Source: Limnohabitans sp. Rim8 (GTDB lineage Bacteria; Pseudomonadota; Gammaproteobacteria; Burkholderiales; Burkholderiaceae_C). From it: a DNA stretch of 64,000 nt. Shown here piece by piece: positions 14,501 to 24,130 of the stretch (positions are counted from its first letter, which is position 1; each line of letters opens with the position of its first letter). The position numbers and the translations under genes are program-made. The stretch covers positions 88,421 through 152,420 of the forward strand of contig CAMDFK010000006.1 of NCBI GenBank assembly GCA_945897465.1, in the 5' to 3' direction. The notes below the pieces were generated by a model. That model was not told the DNA's origin and searched no databases. It worked only from the letters and a program-made list of their open reading frames with translations.

Positions 14501-16498
14501 TCAAGGCTTCTCGGTTTTTCCCGCAGTCAGCGCTTTGGGATCGATCAAGGGCACTTCGGTTTTGTTCCGAGGCTTGCCGATCGGCGCGGCAGTCTGTCCT
14601 TTTTGCGTGGCGGCCAAATCCTCTTCACTGGGGTATTGCCCCAGCAGCCAATAGTCAAACACCCGCCGGGCAATAGGGGCGGCCGAGGCCGCACCAAAAC
14701 CCGCGTTCTCCACCACCACCGCCACCGCAATTTTCGGATTCTCGGCAGGCGCATAGGCCATGTACAAAGCATGGTCGCGCTGGTATTCGGAAAGTTTGCC
14801 TGCATCGTATTTGTCTTTTTGCCCGATGGTCACCGCTTGCGCTGTGCCAGTTTTGCCCGCGCTGGTGTAACCCGCTCCAGCAAACACACGCGCCGAAGTA
14901 CCCGAGGTGACCACCCCCACCAGACCTTTGTGAACGACCTCCACATGCTCGGGTTTGTAACCCAGATTCAACGGCTCTTGGGCACCCACCCGTGTCTGAG
15001 CGTGTGTCAGCGCATCTTGGGTGGCCGTGACCACGCGAGGCTTGAACTGCATGCCGCCATTGGCCAGCGTGGCAGTGGCCGAAGCCAGTTGGAGCATCGT
15101 GAAGGTGTTGTAACCTTGACCAATCCCCAATGAAATGGTCTCGCCGCCGTACCATTTCTTTTGCTCAGGTTTCTTGTAATAGTTCCGCTTCCATTCGGTG
15201 CTGGGCAAAATGCCACGCACTTCGCCCGGCAAATCGATGTCGGTGATCTGGCCAAAACCCAGCGGCTTCATGAAGTCATGGATCGCGTCCACGCCCATCT
15301 CATTGGCCAGCGAGTAGTAGTACACATTGCTCGACAGCACAATGGACCGCACCATGTCCACCGGCCCAAGCCCGGCATCCCCATGGCTGCGGAAGGTGTG
15401 CCCGCCATACGTCCAAGACCCTGCATCGTTGACGATGGTGCTGGCGCTGCGTTTGCCCGTCGACAAGGCGGCCATGGCCATGAAGGGTTTGTAGGTGGAA
15501 CCGGGTGGGTAGGTGCCGCGCAGCGCCCGGTTGAGCAGCGGCTTGTCAATGGATTCATTGAGCATCTGCCAATTCTCGACATCGATGCCATCTACGAACA
15601 AGTTGGGATCGAATGTGGGCTTGCTCACAAAGGCCAGCACTTCGCCGTTGTTCGGGTCCAACGCCACCAAAGCGCCTCGCCGGTTGCCAAACAGGTCTTC
15701 GGCCATTTTTTGCAACTGAATGTCAATCGACAACACCACGTTTTGACCCGGAATCGCCGGTCGGTTGGACAGGCTGCGCGTGGCCCGCCCCCCTGCAGAA
15801 GTCTCTACCTCGTTGACGCCCGTGATGCCATGGAGTTCACGCTCATAGCGTTGCTCCACACCCAGTTTGCCCATGTATTCGGTGCCCCGGTAATTGGCCG
15901 CATCGTCGTTTTCTTCCAAGCGCTCCTTGTCGCGCTGGTTGATGCGCCCGATGTAGCCAATGACGTGGCTGGCCAACTCGCCATACGGGTACTGGCGAAA
16001 CAAGCGGGCCTTGATCTCCACTCCCGGAAATCGGTAGCTTTGCGCGCTGAACCGCGCCACCTCTTCGTCCGTCAGGCGGTTGCGGATGGGCAGCGAGTCA
16101 AAGCTTTTGGACTCTTCGCGCAAGCGCTTGAAGCGTCGACGGTCCCGGGTCTGGATGTCCACCAATTCGGACAACTCGTTGATGGTGACCTCCAGGTCCA
16201 TGACCTTGGAGGGCGTGATCTCTAGGGTGTAGGCCGAATAATTGCTGGCCAACACCACGCCATTGCGGTCCAAAATCGTGCCACGCGGCGGTACCGTGGG
16301 CAAGATGGCTGTGCGGTTGTTCTCGGCTTGAGCCATCAGGTCTTCATGGCGCACCACTTGCAAATAGGCCAATCGGCTGGCCAGCAGCACAAAGCAGCAC
16401 AGGACCACCCACTGCACCAACACCACCCGGCTTTGAAAACGCTGGATCTCGGCGCGGGTATCGCGCAATTCCGCCAGTGATGACAGGTTCAAAGACAT
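14501..16498 (-). CDS. mrdA: Penicillin-binding protein 2 (peptidoglycan transpeptidase, elongasome)
   Basis: The 665-residue class B PBP has one N-terminal membrane helix (VVLVQWVVLCCFVLLASRLAYL), a dimerisation domain, and the transpeptidase domain. The active-site serine is in PGSTYKPFMAM, the SxN motif is in SSNVYYY, and the KTG box is in SAGKTGTAQ. It crosslinks peptidoglycan during lateral growth with MreBCD. The ATG at 16498 lies 2 bases after the mreD stop. The partner glycosyltransferase gene rodA, usually next in the operon, is not here; the following gene is a convergent GST. Confidence 0.96.
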   Translation of the reverse strand: MSLNLSSLAELRDTRAEIQRFQSRVVLVQWVVLCCFVLLASRLAYLQVVRHEDLMAQAENNRTAILPTVPPRGTILDRNGVVLASNYSAYTLEITPSKVMDLEVTINELSELVDIQTRDRRRFKRLREESKSFDSLPIRNRLTDEEVARFSAQSYRFPGVEIKARLFRQYPYGELASHVIGYIGRINQRDKERLEENDDAANYRGTEYMGKLGVEQRYERELHGITGVNEVETSAGGRATRSLSNRPAIPGQNVVLSIDIQLQKMAEDLFGNRRGALVALDPNNGEVLAFVSKPTFDPNLFVDGIDVENWQMLNESIDKPLLNRALRGTYPPGSTYKPFMAMAALSTGKRSASTIVNDAGSWTYGGHTFRSHGDAGLGPVDMVRSIVLSSNVYYYSLANEMGVDAIHDFMKPLGFGQITDIDLPGEVRGILPSTEWKRNYYKKPEQKKWYGGETISLGIGQGYNTFTMLQLASATATLANGGMQFKPRVVTATQDALTHAQTRVGAQEPLNLGYKPEHVEVVHKGLVGVVTSGTSARVFAGAGYTSAGKTGTAQAVTIGQKDKYDAGKLSEYQRDHALYMAYAPAENPKIAVAVVVENAGFGAASAAPIARRVFDYWLLGQYPSEEDLAATQKGQTAAPIGKPRNKTEVPLIDPKALTAGKTEKP

Positions 16499-16500
16499 GC

Positions 16501-17022
16501 TCAAAGCGGCCGGATGTCATCGCGATCGAACGCGCGCCGCTGCGGTGCCAGCAGCAAAGCCCCCACCAAAGGCCACAAGGCCGCTTGAAAAAAAGGCGCA
16601 GGCAGCTGACTCCAAGCAGGCAAAACATCGTGCGCAACCAAACGGGTCAACCACTCCACCACAGCGGCCACCAAGAAGAGCGGCAAAATTTGAAGTGCCT
16701 GCTCGCCCAATGGAAACCACAACACGCGCCGCTGCGCCACTGTGGCCAGCCCGGACAGCACCACATAAGACAGCGCGTTTTGCCCCAACAAAGCCGACTC
16801 GTGCACATCCAGCGCCAGACCCATCACAAAGGCCAACACCAAACCAACCCGACGCGGTTGATGCACAGTCCAAAAGACCACCACAATGGCGAGCACATCG
16901 GGCAGCCAGTACCATCCCAGCAAGCCCAGCAACATTTGCAAAAGCATGGCCAACGCAAAGCTCAAGGCAATGAATTTGGGGTTGGCGGGCAACAGCAAGG
17001 GTCGCCCTGCAGGCATGATCAT
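16501..17022 (-). CDS. mreD: Rod shape-determining protein MreD
   Basis: The 173-residue product is an integral membrane protein with about five hydrophobic helices, including IALSFALAMLLQMLLGLLGW and LPLFLVAAVVEWLTRLV. The family hallmark FVMGLALDVHESALLGQNAL is present in the middle. It links MreB filaments to the wall-synthesis machinery. Its ATG at 17022 overlaps the mreC stop as ATGA. Confidence 0.93.
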   Translation of the reverse strand: MIMPAGRPLLLPANPKFIALSFALAMLLQMLLGLLGWYWLPDVLAIVVVFWTVHQPRRVGLVLAFVMGLALDVHESALLGQNALSYVVLSGLATVAQRRVLWFPLGEQALQILPLFLVAAVVEWLTRLVAHDVLPAWSQLPAPFFQAALWPLVGALLLAPQRRAFDRDDIRPL

Positions 17023-17960
17023 GGCTGGATTCCTGCGTTGGGCATCACGGGCGCGGCACCCTTGGCTTTGACCTTTTTGCCCACTTCCGGAACTGGGGGT
17101 TGTGGCCAATCCTTGAAGGGCAACAACACCAGCAAATGTCGCCCCCGTTCGGTCACCATGGGCTCAGCGTGCACCCGAGCAAAGGACGAGTCCACTCGGC
17201 GGTCAATTCGGGCAATGCGCCCTACGTGCAATCCGGCCGGGTACACCTCATCGATACCGCTGGTGGTCAGTAGATCACCTTTTTGCATGTCTGCGCCCGA
17301 GGGCACAAATTTCAAATCGAGTGAACCGCCCAGGGTTATCGGGTCACCCTGGGCCACATAGCGGTTGCCCGTGCGGGCATTCATGACCGGGATACTCTGC
17401 GCCCGGTCGGTGAGCAGTGTGACTTCACTGACCAAAGGGTAAACGCGCGTGACCTGACCCACCACTCCAGCCGTGTCGATGACAGCCGAGCCTGGTGCGA
17501 TCCCAGCCATCAGCCCCCTGTCCACCACCACGCGGCGGGTGTAGGGGTCCGAAGTGTCGTAAAGCACCTGGACCGCTTTGGCCGAGCCAGAAACCTGAGC
17601 CCGTAAATCAAGCAATTGCCGCAAATGGACGTTTTCCTGGCTGAGCTGCTCCACCTGCTGCAATCGCTGAGCCTGGGCGATGGTGCGGGTCTGAAAGATC
17701 AAAGCCGCATCTTGGGCCTCTTCAAGGCTTTGAAAGTAATGCGACAGGGCACGGACCGCATTGACTGGCTGTAGCGACAGCCATTGCAAAGGGGACAGCA
17801 CCAAGGCCATGCCTGAGCGGATCGGCTGAGAAATCTGCATCCGATGGTCGGCCGCCATGAGCAACACCGCCAGCAACCCGAGCAACAGCGTCTTGGAAGT
17901 CACAGACAGGCCTTGCCGAAAGATCGGCGGCGCACTGCGTTCAAGCGTATCCAAGGCCAT
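17019..17960 (-). CDS. mreC: Rod shape-determining protein MreC
   Basis: The 313-residue product has one N-terminal membrane helix (SVTSKTLLLGLLAVLLMAAD), then a coiled coil (about residues 80-120, FQTRTIAQAQRLQQVEQLS). A periplasmic beta domain follows with VDRGLMAGIAPGSAVID and GVVGQVTRVYPLVSEVTLLT. MreC dimerises in the periplasm and activates PBP2. Its C-terminal tail is Pro/Lys-rich. It follows mreB by 69 bases. Confidence 0.95.
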   Translation of the reverse strand: MALDTLERSAPPIFRQGLSVTSKTLLLGLLAVLLMAADHRMQISQPIRSGMALVLSPLQWLSLQPVNAVRALSHYFQSLEEAQDAALIFQTRTIAQAQRLQQVEQLSQENVHLRQLLDLRAQVSGSAKAVQVLYDTSDPYTRRVVVDRGLMAGIAPGSAVIDTAGVVGQVTRVYPLVSEVTLLTDRAQSIPVMNARTGNRYVAQGDPITLGGSLDLKFVPSGADMQKGDLLTTSGIDEVYPAGLHVGRIARIDRRVDSSFARVHAEPMVTERGRHLLVLLPFKDWPQPPVPEVGKKVKAKGAAPVMPNAGIQP

Positions 17961-18029
17961 GGTTCAATTGGACCGGAAGGTGGTGAAATGAGAAAGTGGT
18001 GATGCGGCCGTGCCGCATCCGACAAGGGC

Positions 18030-19151
<1,122 letters not shown>

Positions 19152-19165
19152 TCAAAATGGGTGCT

Positions 19166-19222
19166 TGACAGGGTATTCTGAACTCTTCAGCAAACACAGG
19201 ATAATACCCGATACCCCTGTCA
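19166..19222. promoter_or_regulatory. Nested dyad in the mreB-gatC divergent region
   Basis: TGACAGGGTAT (19166-19176) is mirrored by ATACCCCTGTCA (19211-19222). Inside lie a second pair, GGGTATT/AATACCC, and a small dyad CTGAA-CTC-TTCAG (19178-19190). The 211-base gap must hold the promoters of both operons, so the dyad could be a shared control element. No -35/-10 pair with normal spacing could be assigned. Confidence 0.35.
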
Positions 19223-19284
19223 TTTGGCGGCCTGCGGCCTGCCCCATGCACCGAAATTCACCCCACCAGAAGCCATTTACAACC

Positions 19285-19584
19285 ATGTCGTTGACCCCAC
19301 AAGATATTGCTCGGATCGCGAATCTCGCCCGGCTGGAACTCAAGCCCGATGAAAGCGAGCGCATGCTCACGCAAATCAACGGCTTTTTGGGCATCGTGCA
19401 AGCCATGCAGGCGGTGGACACCACCGGCATCACCCCCATGGCCCACCCCGTGGCGGCCATTCAGGACATCACGCTGCGCCTGCGCCCCGATGAGGCGAGC
19501 GAACCCAACCAACGCGATCTGAACCAGCAAAGCGCCCCCGCCGTTAAGCGCGGCCTGTTCCTGGTCCCCAAAGTCATCGAGTAA
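19285..19584 (+). CDS. gatC: Asp-tRNA(Asn)/Glu-tRNA(Gln) amidotransferase subunit C
   Basis: The 99-residue product starts at the ATG 19285 ([19 protein letters not shown]) and matches the family length. GatC wraps around and stabilises GatA in the GatCAB complex, which amidates misacylated Glu-tRNA(Gln) or Asp-tRNA(Asn). The C-terminal [20 protein letters not shown] is the typical ending. gatA starts 3 bases downstream. Confidence 0.95.
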   Translation: MSLTPQDIARIANLARLELKPDESERMLTQINGFLGIVQAMQAVDTTGITPMAHPVAAIQDITLRLRPDEASEPNQRDLNQQSAPAVKRGLFLVPKVIE

Positions 19585-19587
19585 GCC

Positions 19588-21048
19588 ATGAGTGATTTGC
19601 ACAACTTGAGCGTGAAAGTGCTGGCCAGCCTTTTGCAAACGAAAGAAGTCAGCGCCGTCGAAGTGGCCACGCGCTTTTTGGCCCGCATGGGCGGCAACCC
19701 GCACAACGCCTTTTTGGACATTGACAGCGAAGTCACGCTGGCCCAGGCCCAAGCTTCGGATGCCAAATTGGCCGATGGCACCGCTGGCCCACTCGAAGGC
19801 GTGCCCGTCGCGCACAAAGACGTGTTCGTGACCCGCGACTTCGCCACCACCGCTGGCTCCAAAATCCTGAGCGGCTACCGCTCGCCCTTTGACGCCACCG
19901 TGGTGCAGCGCCTGCGCACGGCGGGCATGGTCACTTTGGGCAAGCTCAACTGCGACGAGTTCGCCATGGGCTCGGCCAACGAAAACTCGGCCTACGGCCC
20001 GGTGCAAAACCCCTGGGACACGGCCCGCGTGCCCGGCGGGTCTTCTGGCGGCAGCGCCGCCGCCGTGGCCGCTGGCTTGGCGCCTGCTGCGACCGGCACC
20101 GACACCGGTGGCTCAATCCGTCAGCCCGCCAGCTTTTGCGGCATCACCGGCATCAAACCCACCTATGGGCGCGCATCGCGCTACGGCATGATCGCCTATG
20201 CTTCGAGCCTCGACCAGGCCGGGCCCATGGCCCGCAGCGCAGAAGACTGTGCGCTCTTGCTGAGCGCCATGTGCGGCGCAGATTTGGACCGTGACTCGAC
20301 TTCGCTCGACATGCCCAGCGAAGACTTTGCAGCTTCGCTGAACAACTCACTCGAAGGCCTTCGCATTGGCATTCCGAAAGAGTTTTTTGGCGAAGGCCTG
20401 GCACCCGATGTGCGTGCTGCTGTGGACGGTGCTTTACGCGAGTATGAAAAGCTCGGCGCCAAACTGGTGCCCATCAGCCTGCCGCGCACCGAGTTGTCGA
20501 TTCCGGTTTACTACATCATTGCACCGGCCGAAGCCAGCTCCAACCTGAGCCGCTTTGACGGCGTGAAGTTTGGCCATCGCGCCAAGGACTTCACCGACCT
20601 GGTGGACATGTACAAAAAGACCCGCGCCGAAGGCTTTGGCAACGAGGTCAAGCGCCGCATCATGACCGGGGCTTATGTGCTGAGCCACGGCTACTACGAC
20701 GCCTACTACCTGCAGGCCCAAAAAGTCCGCCGCATGATCGCCGACGACTTCCAAAACGCCTTCAAAGCATGCGACCTGATCGCCGGCCCCGTGGCCCCGT
20801 CTGTAGCTTGGAAGTTTGGCGAGAACGCCAACGACCCTGTGGCCGACTATCTAGCCGATATCTTTACCCTGCCCGCCTCGCTGGCCGGCCTGCCCGGCAT
20901 GAGCGTGCCTGCAGGTTTTGGCTCACAGGGCATGCCCGTGGGCCTGCAGCTGATCGGCAACTACTTCAAGGAGGCCCAACTGTTGAACGCTGCACACCGC
21001 CTGCAACAAGCCACCGATTTCCACCTGCGCATGCCTCAAGGCATTTGA
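19588..21048 (+). CDS. gatA: Asp-tRNA(Asn)/Glu-tRNA(Gln) amidotransferase subunit A
   Basis: The 486-residue amidase-signature protein contains the catalytic Lys in [15 protein letters not shown], the glycine/serine loop [15 protein letters not shown] and the cis-Ser/nucleophile segment [15 protein letters not shown]. It hydrolyses glutamine and channels ammonia to GatB. Length and start match the family. It is separated from gatB by 151 bases that contain a REP-like inverted pair. Confidence 0.96.
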   Translation: MSDLHNLSVKVLASLLQTKEVSAVEVATRFLARMGGNPHNAFLDIDSEVTLAQAQASDAKLADGTAGPLEGVPVAHKDVFVTRDFATTAGSKILSGYRSPFDATVVQRLRTAGMVTLGKLNCDEFAMGSANENSAYGPVQNPWDTARVPGGSSGGSAAAVAAGLAPAATGTDTGGSIRQPASFCGITGIKPTYGRASRYGMIAYASSLDQAGPMARSAEDCALLLSAMCGADLDRDSTSLDMPSEDFAASLNNSLEGLRIGIPKEFFGEGLAPDVRAAVDGALREYEKLGAKLVPISLPRTELSIPVYYIIAPAEASSNLSRFDGVKFGHRAKDFTDLVDMYKKTRAEGFGNEVKRRIMTGAYVLSHGYYDAYYLQAQKVRRMIADDFQNAFKACDLIAGPVAPSVAWKFGENANDPVADYLADIFTLPASLAGLPGMSVPAGFGSQGMPVGLQLIGNYFKEAQLLNAAHRLQQATDFHLRMPQGI

Positions 21049-21098
21049 GCCATGCCCTGCTTCTACGCAGTTTTCGCCCGCCTCTCGCTGACGGCTCT

Positions 21099-21161
21099 GT
21101 CATCGCAAGCGAAGCGCGGCGATCTATGGACTGCTGCGTCGCATGCGCTCCTCGCAGTGAC
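21099..21161. repeat. REP-like inverted pair between gatA and gatB
   Basis: GTCATCGCAAGCGAAGCGCGGC (abridged copy from 21099) is followed by a reverse copy ending CGCTCCTCGCAGTGAC at 21161. It belongs to the same family as the pairs near 32.5, 44.6, 48.4 and 50.4 kb. Transcribed, it would form a hairpin inside the gatCAB message. Confidence 0.65.
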
Positions 21162-21199
21162 GGCCACAGGCCACTTGTGATTCACAGGATAAACACACC

Positions 21200-22699
21200 A
21201 TGAGCAAACTCGTCCAAGGCTACGAAGTCGTCATCGGCTTTGAAACACACGCCCAACTCTCGACCACCAGCAAAATCTTCAGCCGCGCACCCACCGCCTT
21301 TGGCGCCGAAGCCAACACCCAAGCCTGCGCGGTGGACATGGCCCTGCCCGGCACGCTGCCGGTGATGAACATCGGCGCAGTGGAACGCGCCATCGAATTT
21401 GGCTTGGCCATCAACGCCCATGTGGCCGAGCGCAGCATCTTTGCGCGCAAAAACTACTTTTACCCCGACCTGCCCAAGGGCTACCAGATCAGCCAGTTCG
21501 AGATCCCGGTGGTGCAAGGCGGCGAGGTGTCATTCTTCATGGAAGAAGGCAAAGAGACGGTGCGCAAAACCGTGCGCCTCGAGCGTGCCCACCTCGAAGA
21601 AGACGCGGGCAAATCGCTGCACGAAGACTCGAGCTTGGGAGCGTCCATCGGAGATGGCCGGGGCCAGTCCGGCATCGACTTGAACCGCGCTGGCACACCC
21701 TTGCTGGAAATCGTGACCCAGCCCGACATGCGCAGCAGCGAAGAAGCCGTGGCCTACGCCAAAGAGCTGCACAAAATCGTCACCTGGATCGGCATCTGCG
21801 ACGGCAACATGCAAGAGGGCTCGTTCCGGTGTGATGCCAACGTGTCGGTGCGCAAACCCGGTGGCCCTCTGGGCACTCGCCGTGAAATCAAGAATCTGAA
21901 CTCATTCAAGTTCATGCAGCAAGCCATCGACTACGAAGTGCGCTGGCAGATCGACCAAATCGAAGACGGCCACACCATCCAACAAGCCACCGTGCTGTTC
22001 GACCCCGACACGGGTGAGACCCGCGCCATGCGCACCAAAGAAGACGCCGCCGACTACCGCTACTTCCCCGACCCGGACCTGCCCCCACTGGTCATTGGCC
22101 GCGACTGGGTCGAACGCGTCAAGGGCGAGATGGCCGAGCTGCCCCGCGTGATGGCCGAGCGTTTAGTCAGAGACTACGCCCTGCCCGAATACGACGCCAC
22201 GCAGCTCACGCAAAGCAAGGCGGTCGCCGCCTACTTTGAAGCCACGGCCAAGGCCTGCGGCCAAGCCAAACTGGCCAGCAACTGGATCATGGGTGAAGTG
22301 TCACGCCGCCTGAATGCCAGCGAAATGGCCATCGAGCAAACGCCTGTGAGCGCCGCGCAACTGGCCGCACTCATCGGCCGCATCAGCGACAACACCATCA
22401 GCAACAACGCGGCGCGTCAGGTGTTTGAGGGTCTGTGGAATAAAGAGGGCCCCTCCGGTAGCGGCGAAGGCGATGTCGACGTCATCATCGAAGCCAAAGG
22501 CCTCAAGCAGATGAACGACACTGGCGAGCTGGAAAAAATCATCGACGAAGTCCTGGCCGCCAACCCCAAGAACGTCGAAGAGTTCAAGGCGGGTAACGCC
22601 AAGGCACTGAACGGTTTGGTTGGCCCCATCATGAAGGCCAGCAAGGGCAAGGCGAATCCAGGGCAGGTGAATGCGTTGTTGATGAAGAAGCTGGGTTGA
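21200..22699 (+). CDS. gatB: Asp-tRNA(Asn)/Glu-tRNA(Gln) amidotransferase subunit B
   Basis: The 499-residue product has an N-terminal kinase-like catalytic domain starting [20 protein letters not shown], with [14 protein letters not shown] and [18 protein letters not shown]. The C-terminal tail (GatB/Yqey) domain ends [13 protein letters not shown] and binds the tRNA elbow. It phosphorylates the acyl-tRNA carboxylate before amidation. The stop is one base from the stop of the convergent mazF. Confidence 0.97.
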   Translation: MSKLVQGYEVVIGFETHAQLSTTSKIFSRAPTAFGAEANTQACAVDMALPGTLPVMNIGAVERAIEFGLAINAHVAERSIFARKNYFYPDLPKGYQISQFEIPVVQGGEVSFFMEEGKETVRKTVRLERAHLEEDAGKSLHEDSSLGASIGDGRGQSGIDLNRAGTPLLEIVTQPDMRSSEEAVAYAKELHKIVTWIGICDGNMQEGSFRCDANVSVRKPGGPLGTRREIKNLNSFKFMQQAIDYEVRWQIDQIEDGHTIQQATVLFDPDTGETRAMRTKEDAADYRYFPDPDLPPLVIGRDWVERVKGEMAELPRVMAERLVRDYALPEYDATQLTQSKAVAAYFEATAKACGQAKLASNWIMGEVSRRLNASEMAIEQTPVSAAQLAALIGRISDNTISNNAARQVFEGLWNKEGPSGSGEGDVDVIIEAKGLKQMNDTGELEKIIDEVLAANPKNVEEFKAGNAKALNGLVGPIMKASKGKANPGQVNALLMKKLG

Positions 22700-22700
22700 T

Positions 22701-23045
22701 TCAGCCGATTCTCAGCAAAGCCTTGATCTTGGCGCGTACATCCTGAAGCACTTCTTCGGGCACCGCGCCTTTCTTTTTGGCTTGACGAACGCGCCAGTCC
22801 AGTGACTTGACCTGATCCGACAACACAACACCCGGCTTGCCGCCGATCAAGGTCTGTACTTCAAAGGGGTAGCCTTTGATTTGGGTGGACAGCGGACAGC
22901 AGACCATCAAGCCTTTTTTGCCGTTGTATGCCGCAGGGCTTAGCACCAAGGCGGGGCGATGGCCTGCCTGCTCGTGTCCAGCTTGTGGATCAAATGCCAG
23001 CCAGACGATGTCACCGGCTTCTGGCACATAGACTCTGGTGACCAT
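22701..23045 (-). CDS. mazF: MazF/PemK-type endoribonuclease toxin
   Basis: The 114-residue toxin has the CcdB/MazF beta-barrel pattern: PEAGDIVWLAFDPQAGHEQAG near the N-terminus (abridged), HRPALVLSPAAYN, and the catalytic Thr/Ser region CCPLSTQIKGYPFEV. SDQVKSLDWRVR then follows. It would cleave mRNA at short sequences when the antitoxin is lost. Its ATG overlaps the mazE stop by one base (TGATG). Confidence 0.9.
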   Translation of the reverse strand: MVTRVYVPEAGDIVWLAFDPQAGHEQAGHRPALVLSPAAYNGKKGLMVCCPLSTQIKGYPFEVQTLIGGKPGVVLSDQVKSLDWRVRQAKKKGAVPEEVLQDVRAKIKALLRIG

Positions 23046-23287
23046 CAGAGAGCTTCCTGCCCAACTGGCCCGCCAAAGTCCACAGCGTCATGAGCGTTCT
23101 CTTCGGTCATGGCTGCCAACAAGTCTTCCAGCTTGTATTCGGGCTGGGTGGCGGGCTCGATGACGATGCGTCCTTTAGTTGCCGTGATGATGACGTGCTG
23201 CTCTAGGTCGAATGCGGCCGACTTCATGACTGCACCTGGCAGGCGCAATGCAGGGCTGTTGCCCCATTTGCGAATCACAGCTTCCAT
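23045..23287 (-). CDS. mazE: MazE-type antitoxin
   Basis: The 80-residue AbrB/MazE-fold protein starts MEAVIRKWGNSPALRLPGAV, the DNA-binding swapped-hairpin signature of the family. The acidic C-terminal half (EDLLAAMTEENAHDAVDFGG) is the part expected to wrap the toxin. It is first in the mazEF pair, as usual. A perfect dyad lies 16-36 bases before its start codon and is the likely autoregulation site. Confidence 0.9.
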   Translation of the reverse strand: MEAVIRKWGNSPALRLPGAVMKSAAFDLEQHVIITATKGRIVIEPATQPEYKLEDLLAAMTEENAHDAVDFGGPVGQEAL

Positions 23288-23302
23288 GACACTCTCCTGT
23301 TT

Positions 23303-23323
23303 TGTATCTACATTGTAGATACA
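23303..23323. promoter_or_regulatory. Perfect dyad upstream of mazE, probable antitoxin operator
   Basis: TGTATCTAC and GTAGATACA are 9-bp arms around ATT, 16 bases upstream of the mazE start codon. Position and symmetry match autoregulatory operators bound by AbrB-fold antitoxins. Confidence 0.7.
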
Positions 23324-23423
23324 TCACAATCCATGCGCAAATGGCTTTTTTACGCCTCATGCGCTGTGTAAGCCCATATATCTTTGTCGCCCACCCGTGC
23401 CCCCAACAAACATGCGGGTTAAA

Positions 23424-23449
23424 ATATGCGCACACTTCAATGCGCATAT
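23424..23449. promoter_or_regulatory. Perfect dyad upstream of ccdA, probable CcdA/CcdB operator
   Basis: ATATGCGCA and TGCGCATAT are 9-bp arms around an 8-base spacer, ending 8 bases before the ccdA ATG. The dyad leaves no obvious room for a separate Shine-Dalgarno site. It differs fully from the mazE dyad 100 bases away, so the two modules should be controlled separately. Confidence 0.65.
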
Positions 23450-23457
23450 AGATCACG

Positions 23458-23721
23458 ATGTCAGCCACACAGTCAGCCCATCGCACACGCACCAGCGTCT
23501 CCGGCAAGAGGGCAGTCAACCTCAGCCTGAGCAACGATGTGCTGGAGGCCGCAAAGCACCTTGCCATCAACATTTCCCAAGTCTGCGACAGCCACCTGCG
23601 TGAAGTGGTGCGCAGCGAGCAGGAGCGCAAATGGCGCGAGGATCACGCGGATTTCATATCGGCTTACAACGCAACCATCGAGGCAGAAGGCCTGCCGCTG
23701 GATGAGTGGAGAAGTTTCTGA
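23458..23721 (+). CDS. ccdA: CcdA-type antitoxin
   Basis: The 87-residue ribbon-helix-helix antitoxin has an N-terminal DNA-binding part (KRAVNLSLSNDVLEAAKHLA) and the CcdB-binding tail NATIEAEGLPLDEWRSF, nearly diagnostic for the family. It neutralises CcdB and represses its own operon. The ccdB start overlaps its stop by one base. Confidence 0.93.
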   Translation: MSATQSAHRTRTSVSGKRAVNLSLSNDVLEAAKHLAINISQVCDSHLREVVRSEQERKWREDHADFISAYNATIEAEGLPLDEWRSF

Positions 23722-24038
23722 TGGCGCGATTTGACGTTTATGCCAACCCTGGCAGCCATGCAGACACCACCCCTTACCTGCTGGATGTGCAAAGCGATTT
23801 GCTCAATGGTTTGGACAGCCGGATGGTGATTCCCTTGTGCAGCCTCAGGCATTTCCCACAGGTCAAGTTGTCAACGCAACTGACACCTGTTTTCACCATC
23901 GACGGTGAGTCGTACCTGTTGGAAACACCCAAAATGGGCGCGGTTCCACTGCGGGTGCTGAAGTCGCGTGTGACTTCGCTCGCCCCAGCCCAGGACCAGA
24001 TCACTGCCGCGATGGATTTTATGCTCCATGGCTACTGA
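23721..24038 (+). CDS. ccdB: CcdB-type gyrase-poisoning toxin
   Basis: The 105-residue toxin starts MARFDVYANPGSHADTTPYL and keeps LLDVQSDLLNGLDSRMVIPL and the C-terminal DFMLHGY; family toxins end in W-G-I or similar. The start at 23721 (TGATG overlap) was chosen over an upstream in-frame ATG. CcdB traps GyrA-DNA cleavage complexes, so the target subunit partners the gyrB product encoded in this window. Confidence 0.92.
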   Translation: MARFDVYANPGSHADTTPYLLDVQSDLLNGLDSRMVIPLCSLRHFPQVKLSTQLTPVFTIDGESYLLETPKMGAVPLRVLKSRVTSLAPAQDQITAAMDFMLHGY

Positions 24039-24130
24039 TCAGACCTGTCTGGCCCTTCGGGGTTGAAGAGCGTCACCACGGCCACCGCAGAAGGTTGGGT
24101 GTCCACGGGGTGTATTGAACGGTGGGGCTT

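Noticed and set aside
15161-16225. Forward 354-residue ORF
   Set aside because: Antisense to mrdA, which has a full set of PBP motifs.
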